Assembly (NCBI GenBank): GCA_964387775.1 | Contig: CAYLZO010000002.1 | Span: forward strand, 11,446 to 75,445 | Direction: 5' to 3' | Source of the DNA: CAYLZO01 sp964387775 | GTDB lineage: Bacteria; Chloroflexota; Anaerolineae; JAAYZQ01 | Length of the DNA: 64,000 nt | Shown: in pieces, positions 42,255 to 51,086 of the stretch | Layout: each line of letters starts with the position of its first letter | How positions within the stretch are numbered: the first letter of the stretch is position 1 | Translations under genes and position numbers: made by a program | Notes under the pieces: generated by a model | Databases searched by the model: none | What the model was told of the DNA's origin: nothing | What the model saw: the letters and a program-made list of their open reading frames with translations, nothing else

Positions 42255-43133
42255 ATGTTTTTTGTTGTCAGCACTGGCCGATCCGGAAGCAAGACGATAG
42301 CGCACATGCTCTCTTTGGTAGAGGGATGTGTTTGTCTGCACGAGCCGCCCCCAGAGTTGATCCTGGAATCATCGGCCTATCGCTACGGCAGCATCGATGA
42401 AGCCGAGCTGCGAGCGATCTTGGAGAAGACACGGTCTCCTTACGTAAATGGGTCCGTATACTGCGAATCCAATCAGACCCTGTCTCTCATTATCCCCGTC
42501 TTGGTCGATGTGTTTCCTCAAGCTCGCTACGTCTGGCTCATGCGCAATGGCCTGGACACGGTTGCTTCGGCCTATAGTAAGCAGTGGTACAGTGGCCACT
42601 CGGAGAACCACGATCGCTACGAAGATTGTTCCCCGCTGGAGCAAGCCTGGATTGACGGTCGCATTGAGGGGGATCTTTGCGGCGATGTGAGCTCGAAACA
42701 ATGGGTGCAACTGGATCGGTTTGAGCGCTGCTGCTGGTATTGGAGCTATGTCACGCGGCTCATAGGATCGGATTTGCAGACATATGCCCCTGATCGCTTC
42801 CGGCTCTTGCGGCTGGAAGAACTGGATCGGCAGTTTCCCGATATTCTCCGCTGGATGGGCTCGAAAGCAGCGATTGTTCCCGTAGCCAAGCAGATTAATG
42901 TTGGCAAGCGGGAGCCTTATCCCTGGACGGCCTGGACCCCTGAACAGCGCAGCACCTTTGAATACTGGTGTAGCGACCTGATGGATCGTTTCTATCCCTC
43001 ATGGCGCACGCCCACCGGGGAATGGCGGGGCATCGAGTACGTCGCCCGTTCTGATTTACTTGCCAGGGTGGCCCGCATATACAGATTGGTGCGGCTTGTA
43101 AACGCCTGGCTGGCACCCAATCGGGTACGATGA
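42255..43133 (+). CDS. Sulfotransferase family protein
   Basis: A 292-residue protein starting directly with the PAPS-binding loop (MFFVVSTGRSGSKTIAHML) and having YVWLMRNGLDTVASAYSKQ as the 3'-phosphate segment (~95-113). The acceptor is unknown but, from context, a glycan. It begins 6 bp after the previous sulfotransferase and its stop overlaps the next gene's start by 4 bases (ATGA). Confidence 0.83.
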   Translation: MFFVVSTGRSGSKTIAHMLSLVEGCVCLHEPPPELILESSAYRYGSIDEAELRAILEKTRSPYVNGSVYCESNQTLSLIIPVLVDVFPQARYVWLMRNGLDTVASAYSKQWYSGHSENHDRYEDCSPLEQAWIDGRIEGDLCGDVSSKQWVQLDRFERCCWYWSYVTRLIGSDLQTYAPDRFRLLRLEELDRQFPDILRWMGSKAAIVPVAKQINVGKREPYPWTAWTPEQRSTFEYWCSDLMDRFYPSWRTPTGEWRGIEYVARSDLLARVARIYRLVRLVNAWLAPNRVR

Positions 43134-44119
43134 AGATCTCGGTGTTCATCACGTCTTACAATCAGAAGCAGTATCTGATCGAGGCGATTGACAGCGTCCT
43201 GGCACAAACCTTGCCACCCACCCAGATCGTCATCGTGGACGATTGCTCCCAGGATGGCTCCCAGGAAGTGATCGCGGGCTATGCCTCCCGATACCCAGAT
43301 CTCATCACGCCGATCTATCATGCCCATAACCGAGGAGTATCCCAGACTCGCATTGATGCGTTGAGTGTTGTGACAGGCGACTATGTGACCTATGTCGATG
43401 GGGACGACAGGTTTCTCCCTGACAAACTCGAAAAAGAAGCCGGGGTTCTGCGTGGACATCCGATCGCCAAGATTGTATTTGCAAACAACTACCATATCAC
43501 CGATGAGGGAGTTCGAACCAAGGTATGGGCGGACGAGGAACTGCCGCCAGGAGGGGACGTTTTCTGCCAGACGTTTGCCCGGGATTTCCCTAGACATAAT
43601 CTTTTCCGAATGGAGCTGGTGGATTATCGGTCCTGGAAACGTGTTGGCTTTCACGATCCCGATCTGCGTCTGTACGAAGATTGGGACATGCGCATTCGTT
43701 TGACAAAACACTACCAGGTTGCGTATTGCAATCAATTGCTTTCCGAGATCCGCGTTCACCGAAAAGGACTCTCCAGTGCGGGTGCGGCTGAACATCTGGC
43801 CGCTTTGGAGCACATCGTGCAAAAGAATGCACACCTGTTGGATGATATTGAGCCTCAGCAGCGCCGCTACGTGCATCAGAGACTAGACGAGCGCCGGGCA
43901 AGGATGATGCGGCGTGGGGCAAGAGAGGCGCTGGGCGTGAAACCTGGTCAAAAGGCAGAGCGAAAGCAGGCGCTGGCGCTCTATATCCAGAGCTGGAGGT
44001 ACCAGCCGCTCTACTTCGACCACGAACTACTCTTTCGGCTTATACTGCCCAGGGGGGCATACCGATTGTTGAAAAGCATGTCCGTTGGGTTCAGGCTGCG
44101 CAAGCATTCAGGTCAGTGA
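43130..44119 (+). CDS. Family 2 glycosyltransferase
   Basis: A 329-residue GT-A fold enzyme: SVFITSYNQKQYLIEAIDS at the N-terminus, nucleotide-binding VIVDDCSQDGSQEV, and the metal-binding DxD region TYVDGDDRFLPDKL (~87-100). The C-terminal ~100 residues are helical. It transfers a sugar from a nucleotide donor to a lipid-linked or protein-linked chain at the cytoplasmic face. It overlaps its neighbours, and shares the reduced G+C of the 39.7-44.1 kb block. Confidence 0.92.
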   Translation: MKISVFITSYNQKQYLIEAIDSVLAQTLPPTQIVIVDDCSQDGSQEVIAGYASRYPDLITPIYHAHNRGVSQTRIDALSVVTGDYVTYVDGDDRFLPDKLEKEAGVLRGHPIAKIVFANNYHITDEGVRTKVWADEELPPGGDVFCQTFARDFPRHNLFRMELVDYRSWKRVGFHDPDLRLYEDWDMRIRLTKHYQVAYCNQLLSEIRVHRKGLSSAGAAEHLAALEHIVQKNAHLLDDIEPQQRRYVHQRLDERRARMMRRGAREALGVKPGQKAERKQALALYIQSWRYQPLYFDHELLFRLILPRGAYRLLKSMSVGFRLRKHSGQ

Positions 44120-45129
44120 TGCATTTTTCCAGTGACAATTTGATTCTTCTCATCTCCCAGCCCCGCGCCGGCTCGACGATGCTGCAGCGCATCCTGGCCG
44201 GCCATTCAGAGGTGTACACCACCGCCGAGCCGTGGCTCATGCTTCACCCGGTCTATGCCCTGCGCGAGGAGGGCCACGAGGCCGAGTATGGGGCGCGCAC
44301 CGCCTACCGCGCTCTACAAGACTTTCTTGGCACGCTCAACGGCGGCGAGGCGCATTACCTGGCGGCGCTGCGTGCCATGGGCCTGCACCTGTATGGCGCC
44401 GCCTGCCAGCAGGCCGGCAAACCTTACTTCCTGGACAAGACGCCGCGCTACTTTTTCATCATCCCCGAGTTGGCCCGGATTTTCCCTGAGGCGCGGTTCA
44501 TCCTCTTGCAACGCAACCCCCTGGCTGTGCTGGCCTCCATCCTGCACACCTGGGTCCAGGGGGATTGGATCCGGCTAGCGCGCCACTACGACAACCTGGT
44601 CCAGGCCCCGTGCTTCTTGCTGGAGGGCGCCGAGTTGTTGGACGAGCGGGCCATCGTCGTCCAGTACGAAAAGCTGGTGGAAGAGCCGGCGTCGCAGGTG
44701 GCCGAGCTGTGCGCTCGGTTGGGCCTGACTTTCGAGCCAGACATGGTCGACTATGGGACGCGGCCCGCCTTTGAGGGCCGCTACGGAGATCCCGCCGGCG
44801 TGGAGCAGCACACGCGGCCCAGCGCCGCCAGCCTAGATCGCTGGCTGGAACTGGGACGATCGCGCCAGGGGCGGCACCTCGCCGGAGCCTACCTGGCTGC
44901 CCTGGGGCCGGAGCTGGTGGCGGCCCTGGGCTACGACGCCGCCGAACTGGCCGCCCGCCTGGAGGCCGAGCCGCTCACCGAGCGGGGCCTGGTCGTCTCC
45001 TGGGATCGCATCTTTGGCAAGCCCACGTTTGCCAACCGGCTGTCGTTGATCCTGGGCGAACTGCTGCAAAAGCGCCAGCCGGCCCACGCCGGCCGCCAGA
45101 TCGCCAAGCTGCTGCTGGGGCGCCTGTGA
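44119..45129 (+). CDS. Sulfotransferase family protein
   Basis: A 336-residue protein with ISQPRAGSTMLQRILAGH (~12-29) as the 5'-phosphosulfate loop and FILLQRNPLAVLASILHTW as the 3'-phosphate segment; YEKLVEEPASQVAELCARLG is the usual C-terminal sulfotransferase motif. From this gene on G+C returns to the high value of the locus. The ATG at 44119 overlaps the preceding stop by one base (GTGATG); a GTG three bases earlier is an alternative. Confidence 0.88.
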   Translation: MHFSSDNLILLISQPRAGSTMLQRILAGHSEVYTTAEPWLMLHPVYALREEGHEAEYGARTAYRALQDFLGTLNGGEAHYLAALRAMGLHLYGAACQQAGKPYFLDKTPRYFFIIPELARIFPEARFILLQRNPLAVLASILHTWVQGDWIRLARHYDNLVQAPCFLLEGAELLDERAIVVQYEKLVEEPASQVAELCARLGLTFEPDMVDYGTRPAFEGRYGDPAGVEQHTRPSAASLDRWLELGRSRQGRHLAGAYLAALGPELVAALGYDAAELAARLEAEPLTERGLVVSWDRIFGKPTFANRLSLILGELLQKRQPAHAGRQIAKLLLGRL

Positions 45130-45148
45130 GCCGGGGAGGGTAGAAACA

Positions 45149-46045
45149 GTGTCCACGTCAGGCAGGTTGCACCGGGGTCTCACCCGCCGCATCGGCCGGG
45201 TCGTCCATCCCCTCTGGCCCGGCGAGATCCGTGACGTCGTATTCGTCGTCGGCTGCCCCCGCTCGGGCACGTCGGTCTTTGGCCGCATCCTGAGCCGCTA
45301 TCCCGATTTTCTCTACATGCACGAGCCGCGCTACATCTGGCGGGGGGTCAACCCCGCGTTGAACGTCTGGCGCGGCCACGAGACGCGGGGCTGGCTGGCC
45401 TGGGACGCCGGCGATGTGAACGAGCAGGATCGCCGCCGCCTGGCGCGCTGGTTCCACCTGGCGTTGACCCTCAGCTTTCGCCGGCGGCTGGTGGAAAAGA
45501 TGCCGCTCAACGTCTTCCGGCTGCCCTGGCTGGCGGCTACCTTCCCCGAGGCGCAGTTCATCCATGTCGTCCGCCACGCCCGCGACGCGGCGCTGTCGCT
45601 GCAAGAGGCCGTGGGCCGCTGGTTTTCGGCCGAGCGGGGTTACGAGCCGGGCCACTGGGCGTCGAGTTGGAACTATCTCATGTTCGAGGAATACGCCGAG
45701 GGCCTGCCCGAACTGCGCGACAAGGTTCCCCTGGTCCGCGCCCACGACGACGATTATGCGCGCGGGCTGCTCGTCTGGCTGTGCTCTGTGTGGGCCGGTC
45801 GCCAGGCCGGTCGGGAGCTGGGCGAAGCGCGCTACCTGGAGGTCCGCTACGAACCGCTGGTGGCCGACCCAGCCGCCGAACTGCGCCGCGTCCTGGACTT
45901 TTTGGGGGAGCCGTTCGACGCGGCCCCGGCGGACCACGCCCGCGCCGTGCTGCACCGGGGGTCGCTGCGCAAACCCGACCCCAATCCCCAGGCCACGCGG
46001 GCCATCGCTGGCGATCTGCTGGCCGAGTTGGGCTACGAGGTGTAA
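45149..46045 (+). CDS. Sulfotransferase family protein
   Basis: A 298-residue protein. VFVVGCPRSGTSVFGRILS (~31-49) is the PAPS loop, HVVRHARDAALSLQEA the 3'-phosphate region, and VRYEPLVADPAAELRRVLDF the C-terminal motif. It starts at GTG 45149, nine bases after GGAGGG. It is followed 6 bp later by a glycosyltransferase, so it probably sulfates the same oligosaccharide. Confidence 0.88.
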   Translation: MSTSGRLHRGLTRRIGRVVHPLWPGEIRDVVFVVGCPRSGTSVFGRILSRYPDFLYMHEPRYIWRGVNPALNVWRGHETRGWLAWDAGDVNEQDRRRLARWFHLALTLSFRRRLVEKMPLNVFRLPWLAATFPEAQFIHVVRHARDAALSLQEAVGRWFSAERGYEPGHWASSWNYLMFEEYAEGLPELRDKVPLVRAHDDDYARGLLVWLCSVWAGRQAGRELGEARYLEVRYEPLVADPAAELRRVLDFLGEPFDAAPADHARAVLHRGSLRKPDPNPQATRAIAGDLLAELGYEV

Positions 46046-46051
46046 AGACCG

Positions 46052-46903
46052 ATGACCGACCTGCCCTGGGTGTCCATCGTGACGCCGTCTTACAACCAGG
46101 CGCAGTACCTCGAAGAGACGCTGCGCTCGGTGCTCGACCAGGGCTATCCCAACCTGGAGTACATCGTCATGGACGGCGGCTCCACCGACGGCAGTGTGGA
46201 CGTGATTCGTAAATACGAGGATCGGCTGGCCTACTGGGTCAGCGAGCCGGACGACGGCCAGGCCGACGCCATCAATCGCGGCTTTGCGCGGGCGACGGGC
46301 CACATCCTGGCCTGGCTCAACTCCGACGATACCTACGAGCCGGGCGCCATCCGGGCCGTGGTGGACGCCTTCCGGGCCCATCCCGAGGCGCGGCTGGTCT
46401 ATGGCGAGGGTTGGTACATCGACCCCGCCGGTGAGCGCATCCGGCCCTGCAAATTCGTGCGCGACCGCTTTCCGGCCAGTTATATTTGCAACAAGGACCC
46501 CATTTTGCAGCAGGCCGCTTTCTGGACCCGCGACTTGTGGGACGAGGTCGGCCCGTTGAACGAAGCCTTGAACTGGGTCTTTGACTGGGAGTGGTTCATC
46601 CGCGCCCACCGAGCCACCCAGTTTCACTACCTGCCCCGTTTCCTGGGCAGCTATCGCGTCCATCCCCAGGCCAAGACGCGCACCAAGGATGTGGCGCGGC
46701 GCCAGGAGCACGCCTGGATCACGCGCACCTACGGCGCCTGGTGGCATCCCAACTATCTCGTGCAGCGGGCGCGCATCGTGTCTCACCGGGTGGATGCGGC
46801 CACGGCCCGCTGGCCTCGCTGGCTGGCGGCTCCGATGCAGGCGCTGGCCGCCCTGCCCCGGCGCGCCGCCGAGCACCTGTTCTACGGGATGTACACGACC
46901 TGA
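46052..46903 (+). CDS. Family 2 glycosyltransferase
   Basis: A 283-residue GT2 enzyme: [51 protein letters not shown] and [15 protein letters not shown] (DD metal motif, ~88-102). This is the subtype often found in exopolysaccharide clusters. It lies between a sulfotransferase and a GT4 gene on the same strand with one-base spacing to the latter. Confidence 0.93.
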   Translation: MTDLPWVSIVTPSYNQAQYLEETLRSVLDQGYPNLEYIVMDGGSTDGSVDVIRKYEDRLAYWVSEPDDGQADAINRGFARATGHILAWLNSDDTYEPGAIRAVVDAFRAHPEARLVYGEGWYIDPAGERIRPCKFVRDRFPASYICNKDPILQQAAFWTRDLWDEVGPLNEALNWVFDWEWFIRAHRATQFHYLPRFLGSYRVHPQAKTRTKDVARRQEHAWITRTYGAWWHPNYLVQRARIVSHRVDAATARWPRWLAAPMQALAALPRRAAEHLFYGMYTT

Positions 46904-46904
46904 C

Positions 46905-47969
46905 ATGGAACTCACCGTCGCCTTTTTGCCCGTCTACCAAAACCCCTACCAGCACCTGCTCACCGCCGAGTTGGAAAAGCTCGGCGTCCACGTCGAGCAC
47001 CTGGACGGCATGCCTTCGGCGGCCTGGCTGCTGCGCAACCGGGGGCGGGTGCGCGTGCTCCACCTCCACTGGCTCTACGGCCTCTACATGAAGCACCTGC
47101 TGACGCCCGCCCGCCTGCTGGCCTTCCTGGCCCGCTTCCATCTGGCGCGGCACCTGGGTTACCGCTTCGTCTGGACTGTCCATAACATCCTCCCCCACCG
47201 CCAGCCCTTCCCGCCCATGCACCGCCTGGTCCGCCGCCTGGTGATGCGCCGCGCCAGCGCCGTCATCGCTCACTGCGAATATGGCCGCCGCGAGATTCTG
47301 CGCCTCTTTCCCAGCGACGTGCCGGTCCACGTCGTGCCCCACGGCAACTATGCCGGCGTCCACCCCGTGACCGTGACCCGCACCGAGGCCCGCGCCGCGC
47401 TGGACATCGAGCCGGGACGTTTCGTCTACGCGCTGTTGGGCAATATCTCGGCCTACAAGGGGGTCGAAGCCTTCGTCGCGTCCTTCCAGGCCGGCGCCGG
47501 GCCGGATGACGTGGCCCTCGTCGCCGGGCGCAACCGGGCGCCGGCCCTGGTCGAGCGGCTGGAGGCCCTGGCCGCCGCCGACCCGCGCCTGCGCATCCAC
47601 GCCGGCTTTATCCCTGACGACGCGATGCAGTGCTACTTGCTGGCTTCCGACGTGGCCGTTTTCTGTTTCCGCGAGGTGCTGACCAGCGGCTCGGTGCTCC
47701 TGGCCATGACCTACGGCCTGCCCGTCATCGCGCCCGCCCGCGGCTGCCTGCCCGAATTGGTCACGCCCGAAGCCGGCCTGCTCTACGACCCCGACGACCC
47801 GGCGGCCCTGGGCCAGGCGCTGCGACGCATCAAGAATCTGGACGCGGCCCAGATGGGCGCCGAGGCACGACGCATCGCCGACGAGTTGCGTTGGGGGGAC
47901 ATTGCCCGCCAGACGGCGGCCGTCTACCGGGCGTGCCTGTCAGGCCCGCACCCGGCGTGGGGCATTTGA
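46905..47969 (+). CDS. Family 4-like glycosyltransferase
   Basis: A 354-residue GT-B fold enzyme. The N-terminal domain has VLHLHWLYGLYMKHLL and VWTVHNILPHRQPFP; the donor-binding domain has YALLGNISAYKGVEAFVASF, DVAVFCFREVLTSGSVLLAM and GLLYDPDDPAALGQAL. ATG 46905 follows the preceding stop by one base, and the frame extends further upstream only as an overlap with the GT2 gene. Its donor sugar is not predictable. Confidence 0.93.
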   Translation: MELTVAFLPVYQNPYQHLLTAELEKLGVHVEHLDGMPSAAWLLRNRGRVRVLHLHWLYGLYMKHLLTPARLLAFLARFHLARHLGYRFVWTVHNILPHRQPFPPMHRLVRRLVMRRASAVIAHCEYGRREILRLFPSDVPVHVVPHGNYAGVHPVTVTRTEARAALDIEPGRFVYALLGNISAYKGVEAFVASFQAGAGPDDVALVAGRNRAPALVERLEALAAADPRLRIHAGFIPDDAMQCYLLASDVAVFCFREVLTSGSVLLAMTYGLPVIAPARGCLPELVTPEAGLLYDPDDPAALGQALRRIKNLDAAQMGAEARRIADELRWGDIARQTAAVYRACLSGPHPAWGI

Positions 47970-47994
47970 TCTCCCAGACGGCCTGTGCTACAAT
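47966..47994 (+). promoter_or_regulatory. Promoter of the MNT/HEPN toxin-antitoxin pair
   Basis: TTGATC (47966-47971), a 17-bp spacer and TACAAT (47989-47994). The predicted start near 48001 leaves only about 10 nt before the ATG at 48012. The -35 overlaps the stop codon of the glycosyltransferase gene. Confidence 0.75.
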
Positions 47995-48011
47995 GTCGTG
48001 GGACTGGCAAA

Positions 48012-48386
48012 ATGGCAAGTGACAAGGCGCAAAGCAAACCCTTTGACACGAGTGTACTCGATGCCGCGCTGGAGCAGCAGCGGGAGGCCCTCGAACAGGA
48101 GCGACGGCAGGTCGTAGCCCGGCTTCTGTCGCTCCTGGACCGCTGGGGGCCGGTTTATGGCATCCGCCGGGCGTATCTATTCGGCTCGGTGGCCCATCCG
48201 GGTCGCTTCCGGTCCGATTCGGACGTGGACCTGGCCGTGGACCAGATCGATCCGCTGTCGTTTTTCCGTGCCTGGGGGCGACTTTCCGGCGATCTGGGCC
48301 GGCCCTTGGATCTGGTCGAGATGGCGCATTGTCCTTTTGCCAACAAGATCCGGCGTGAGGGAATCAAATGGACCCAATCCGCTTAA
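48012..48386 (+). CDS. MntA-type antitoxin nucleotidyltransferase
   Basis: A 124-residue minimal nucleotidyltransferase. It has a charged helical N-tail (LEQQREALEQERRQV), AYLFGSVAHPGRFRSDSDVD (~53-72) with the GS...D.D catalytic pattern, and LDLVEMAHCPFANKI. In MntA/HepT systems this protein AMPylates and so neutralises the HEPN toxin. The ATG at 48012 is the first start behind the promoter. The gene overlaps the HEPN gene by 19 bases. Confidence 0.88.
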   Translation: MASDKAQSKPFDTSVLDAALEQQREALEQERRQVVARLLSLLDRWGPVYGIRRAYLFGSVAHPGRFRSDSDVDLAVDQIDPLSFFRAWGRLSGDLGRPLDLVEMAHCPFANKIRREGIKWTQSA

Positions 48387-48841
48387 AAGTATTGGAGGCT
48401 GAAGTGCAGGTCCAATGGGCGTCCATAAACGATCTGTACACCACGGTCGAGGCGCGGGCCCAGGGCCTGCGGCCCGACGACCCCGCTTCCCTGGAGGGCC
48501 TGGCCTATCAACTGCACAACCTCTACAACGCCCTGGAAGACCTGTTCAAAATCGTGGCCGACGCTTTCGAAAACAGTGTGACGGACACGAGCCGCTGGCA
48601 CACAGAGCTTTTGGGTCGGATGCGACTAGAGATCGAGGGGGTGAGGCCGGCCTTGATTTCCACGGGGCTTTATCCCCTGTTGGACGAACTGCGAGCTTTT
48701 CGCCACTTTTTCCGTCACGCCTATGGCCGACGGCTGGAAGAGGCCCGGGTGCAGCTTGTGCTGGACCGGGCGAGGGAAGCCAGGTCCCTCTTGCAGCAAG
48801 ATGTGACCGGCTTTTTGTCCCAACTGGGTTCCGATCGCTAG
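48368..48841 (+). CDS. HepT-type HEPN ribonuclease toxin
   Basis: A 157-residue helical HEPN protein. The RNase motif R-x4-H-x-Y appears as FRHFFRHAYGRRLEE (~112-126), the Tyr being the expected AMPylation target. HEPN partners of MNT proteins cleave tRNA or mRNA when not neutralised. The gene overlaps the MNT gene and is followed 6 bp later by a glycosyltransferase, so this stability module is embedded in the glycan operon and may read through into it. Confidence 0.87.
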   Translation: MDPIRLKVLEAEVQVQWASINDLYTTVEARAQGLRPDDPASLEGLAYQLHNLYNALEDLFKIVADAFENSVTDTSRWHTELLGRMRLEIEGVRPALISTGLYPLLDELRAFRHFFRHAYGRRLEEARVQLVLDRAREARSLLQQDVTGFLSQLGSDR

Positions 48842-48847
48842 GGGTAG

Positions 48848-49984
48848 ATGGCCAAAGTCTGCATCCTGTCCAGCGTCCACGACGCCCTGGACAACCGCGT
48901 CTTTTACCGCGAGGCCCGCAGCCTGCAGCGCGCCGGCTACGACGTGACCCTGGTCGCCATCCACGGCCGGGACGAGGTCAAGGACGGCGTGCGCATCGTC
49001 AGCCTGCCGCGGCTGCCGCGCTGGCAGCGCCCCCGCCTGTGGCTCACGCTGCTGCGCCACGCGCTGAATGCCGAGGCCGACGTCTACCACTTTCACGACC
49101 CCGAGCTGCTGCTGGTGGCGCCCTGGCTGCGCCTGCTGACCGGCAAGCCGACCATCTACGACGTGCACGAGGCCTACCCTGATTTTGTCCGGGTCAAGGA
49201 CTATTTGCCGCGCTGGGTGCGCGATCCGGTCGCCTGGACTTTTGGCTGGCTGGAGCCGCTGCTGGCCCGCTTGCAGAGCGGCCTCGTCTTTGCCGACGAC
49301 CAGATCGCCGCGGCGTTCCAGGGCGTCCGGCGGCCCAAGACGACGTTGTTCAACTTTCCGGCATTGAGCTTTGTGGAGGAGGCCGCTGCCGCCACGCGCG
49401 ACATCGAGCAACGCGAGCCCGTGGTCCTCTACCTGGGCGGCCTGGAGCGTAATCGCGGCTCGCGGCTGATGGTCGAAGCTTTTGCCCGGGTGCTGGCCGA
49501 GTATCCGCAAGCGCGGCTGCTGCACGTCGGCCACATGGCCCCGCCCGATCTGGCCGACGAGGTGCGCGCCGACCTGGACGCGCGGGGCATCGAGGCGGCC
49601 GTGACGTTGGCCGGGCGCGTGCCGTTCGAGCAGATCGGCGCCTATCTGCAGCGCGCCGCCGTGGGCTGGGTCACCTGGCAGCCGGTGCCCAAAAACGAGA
49701 AGAACATCCCGACCAAGCTCTTTGAGTACATGGCCTACGGGCTGCCGGTGGTCAGCAGCAGCCTGGCCAGCACGCGGCCCTTTGTCCGGCCGGGCGAGAA
49801 TGGCTTCCTGGTCACGGCCGACGATCCGAGCGCCCACGCCGGGGCGATCCTGCACCTCTTGCGGCGGCCCGGAGAGGCGGCGGCCATGGGCCGGCGGGGC
49901 CAGGCGATGGTCCGCGCTCGCTACAATTGGGCCGAGATGGAGAAAAAGCTGTTGAAACTGTATGAAGAACTATTAAAACCCTAA
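48848..49984 (+). CDS. Family 4 glycosyltransferase
   Basis: A 378-residue GT-B enzyme. N-terminal features include CILSSVHDALDNRVFYREA and VYHFHDPELLLVAPWLR; the C-terminal domain has VVLYLGGLERNRGSRLMVEA, KNIPTKLFEYMAYGLPVVSS and NGFLVTADDPSAHAG (GT4 ribbon with the conserved Glu). The last codons lie in the left arm of the bidirectional terminator 49976-50019. Confidence 0.93.
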   Translation: MAKVCILSSVHDALDNRVFYREARSLQRAGYDVTLVAIHGRDEVKDGVRIVSLPRLPRWQRPRLWLTLLRHALNAEADVYHFHDPELLLVAPWLRLLTGKPTIYDVHEAYPDFVRVKDYLPRWVRDPVAWTFGWLEPLLARLQSGLVFADDQIAAAFQGVRRPKTTLFNFPALSFVEEAAAATRDIEQREPVVLYLGGLERNRGSRLMVEAFARVLAEYPQARLLHVGHMAPPDLADEVRADLDARGIEAAVTLAGRVPFEQIGAYLQRAAVGWVTWQPVPKNEKNIPTKLFEYMAYGLPVVSSSLASTRPFVRPGENGFLVTADDPSAHAGAILHLLRRPGEAAAMGRRGQAMVRARYNWAEMEKKLLKLYEELLKP

Positions 49985-50019
49985 GGGTCTCGCCCCCACC
50001 GGCCAGACCCTTAGGGTTT
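49976..50019. terminator. Bidirectional terminator between convergent genes
   Basis: The arms AAACCCTAAGGGTCT (49976-49990) and AGACCCTTAGGGTTT (50005-50019) form a perfect 15-bp stem around a 14-nt loop, with A- and T-rich flanks on both sides. The stop codons of the plus-strand glycosyltransferase (49982-49984) and the minus-strand sulfotransferase (50011-50013) both lie inside the arms. Confidence 0.85.
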
Positions 50020-51006
50020 GTTCAGCCGCGCCATCAGCGGCGCGATGAGGGGCTCGATGCGGGCGATGGCCTCGGGGTTCTCGCGGCGCCATTTTTCGCG
50101 GTCCGGCGCCGAGACGACGTTGATGCGCGGCAGGCCCTCGGCAAAGCGGGCCAGGTTCGTTTCAAAGTCAATGTCGAGAAAGGCGGCGACCTGGGGCAGC
50201 ACCGCGCCGGGGTCGGCGATCAGGTCCTCGTAGCGGATGGTCAGATACGGGGCCTGGCCGGTCTCGCGGTGGGCCAGCACCGCCTCGTTGCAACGGATCC
50301 ACTGCCAGGCGCAGACCTCCTCCAGGGGGCTATCCGTCAGGTCGTGCCAGCCGGGGATGAGGGTGAAGGCCCAGCGGTCGCGGGTGTAGCCGAGGATGTG
50401 CAGCGGCTCCGGCACCCGGTAGCCGGGGAAGAGGTGGGGCTGCCGCCAGCCCTCGATGAGCGAGTTGACGTTGCTGCGCCCGTCGCGGGTCAGGTAGAGG
50501 ACGCGGGCGTCGGGAAAGAGGGCCAGCAGAAAGGGCAGCCGCAGGCAGTTCTCGGGCGTCTTTTCCAGGAGGCGGATCGGCCCGTCGGGCTTGCGGAACG
50601 TATTTCGCAGGCGGACCAGGCGGCGGACCGCGTCCAGCCCCTGCTGGGGCAGCGCGCTGCTGACGCCCGAGCCGGGCTCGGTGGTCCGGCCCCGGCGCTT
50701 GACCTGGTGCCACAGACGATTGCCGCGCAGCCAGGCGCGAAAACGGTTGACCCGCTGCCAGAAGGTGCCCGGCGCCGCCTGGCGCTCGAACTCGGCCAGG
50801 ATGTAGGCTCGCGACTCGGGGGTCAGGTCGTCGGCGTCGAGGGCGCCCGAATCCCAGCCTTTCGTGCGGGGATGGTGGTAGCGCTCGATGATGGCCTTGC
50901 TCTCGTAGCCGATGGACCACAGCGAGGGCACCTCGGAGAGGATGTTGAACAACAGCGTCGTGCCCGAGCGCGGGCAGCCGATGACCAGAACCGGTGATTG
51001 AATCAT
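50011..51006 (-). CDS. Sulfotransferase family protein
   Basis: A 331-residue protein: VLVIGCPRSGTTLLFNILS (~6-24) as PAPS loop, VLYLTRDGRSNVNSLIEGW as 3'-phosphate segment and IRYEDLIADPGAVLPQVAAF as the C-terminal motif. It is the only minus-strand gene in the glycan locus and has its own promoter. ATG 51006 with GAGGTG upstream is preferred to an earlier start. Confidence 0.9.
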   Translation of the reverse strand: MIQSPVLVIGCPRSGTTLLFNILSEVPSLWSIGYESKAIIERYHHPRTKGWDSGALDADDLTPESRAYILAEFERQAAPGTFWQRVNRFRAWLRGNRLWHQVKRRGRTTEPGSGVSSALPQQGLDAVRRLVRLRNTFRKPDGPIRLLEKTPENCLRLPFLLALFPDARVLYLTRDGRSNVNSLIEGWRQPHLFPGYRVPEPLHILGYTRDRWAFTLIPGWHDLTDSPLEEVCAWQWIRCNEAVLAHRETGQAPYLTIRYEDLIADPGAVLPQVAAFLDIDFETNLARFAEGLPRINVVSAPDREKWRRENPEAIARIEPLIAPLMARLNKP

Positions 51007-51040
51007 GCGCACCTCAACCGTTTGTTGCCTGATGGGCCGG

Positions 51041-51069
51041 ATGATACTCGACAGGCAGGCAGATGTCAA
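51041..51069 (-). promoter_or_regulatory. Promoter of the minus-strand sulfotransferase
   Basis: On the minus strand TTGACA (51064-51069), 17 bp, TATCAT (51041-51046). The start would be near 51034, about 28 nt before the ATG. Confidence 0.8.
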
Positions 51070-51086
51070 GTTGCGGGGAGTACGAG

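Noticed and set aside
45158..46915. Long minus-strand open frame (585 codons)
   Set aside because: It lies opposite a sulfotransferase and a glycosyltransferase with clear family motifs and shows none itself.
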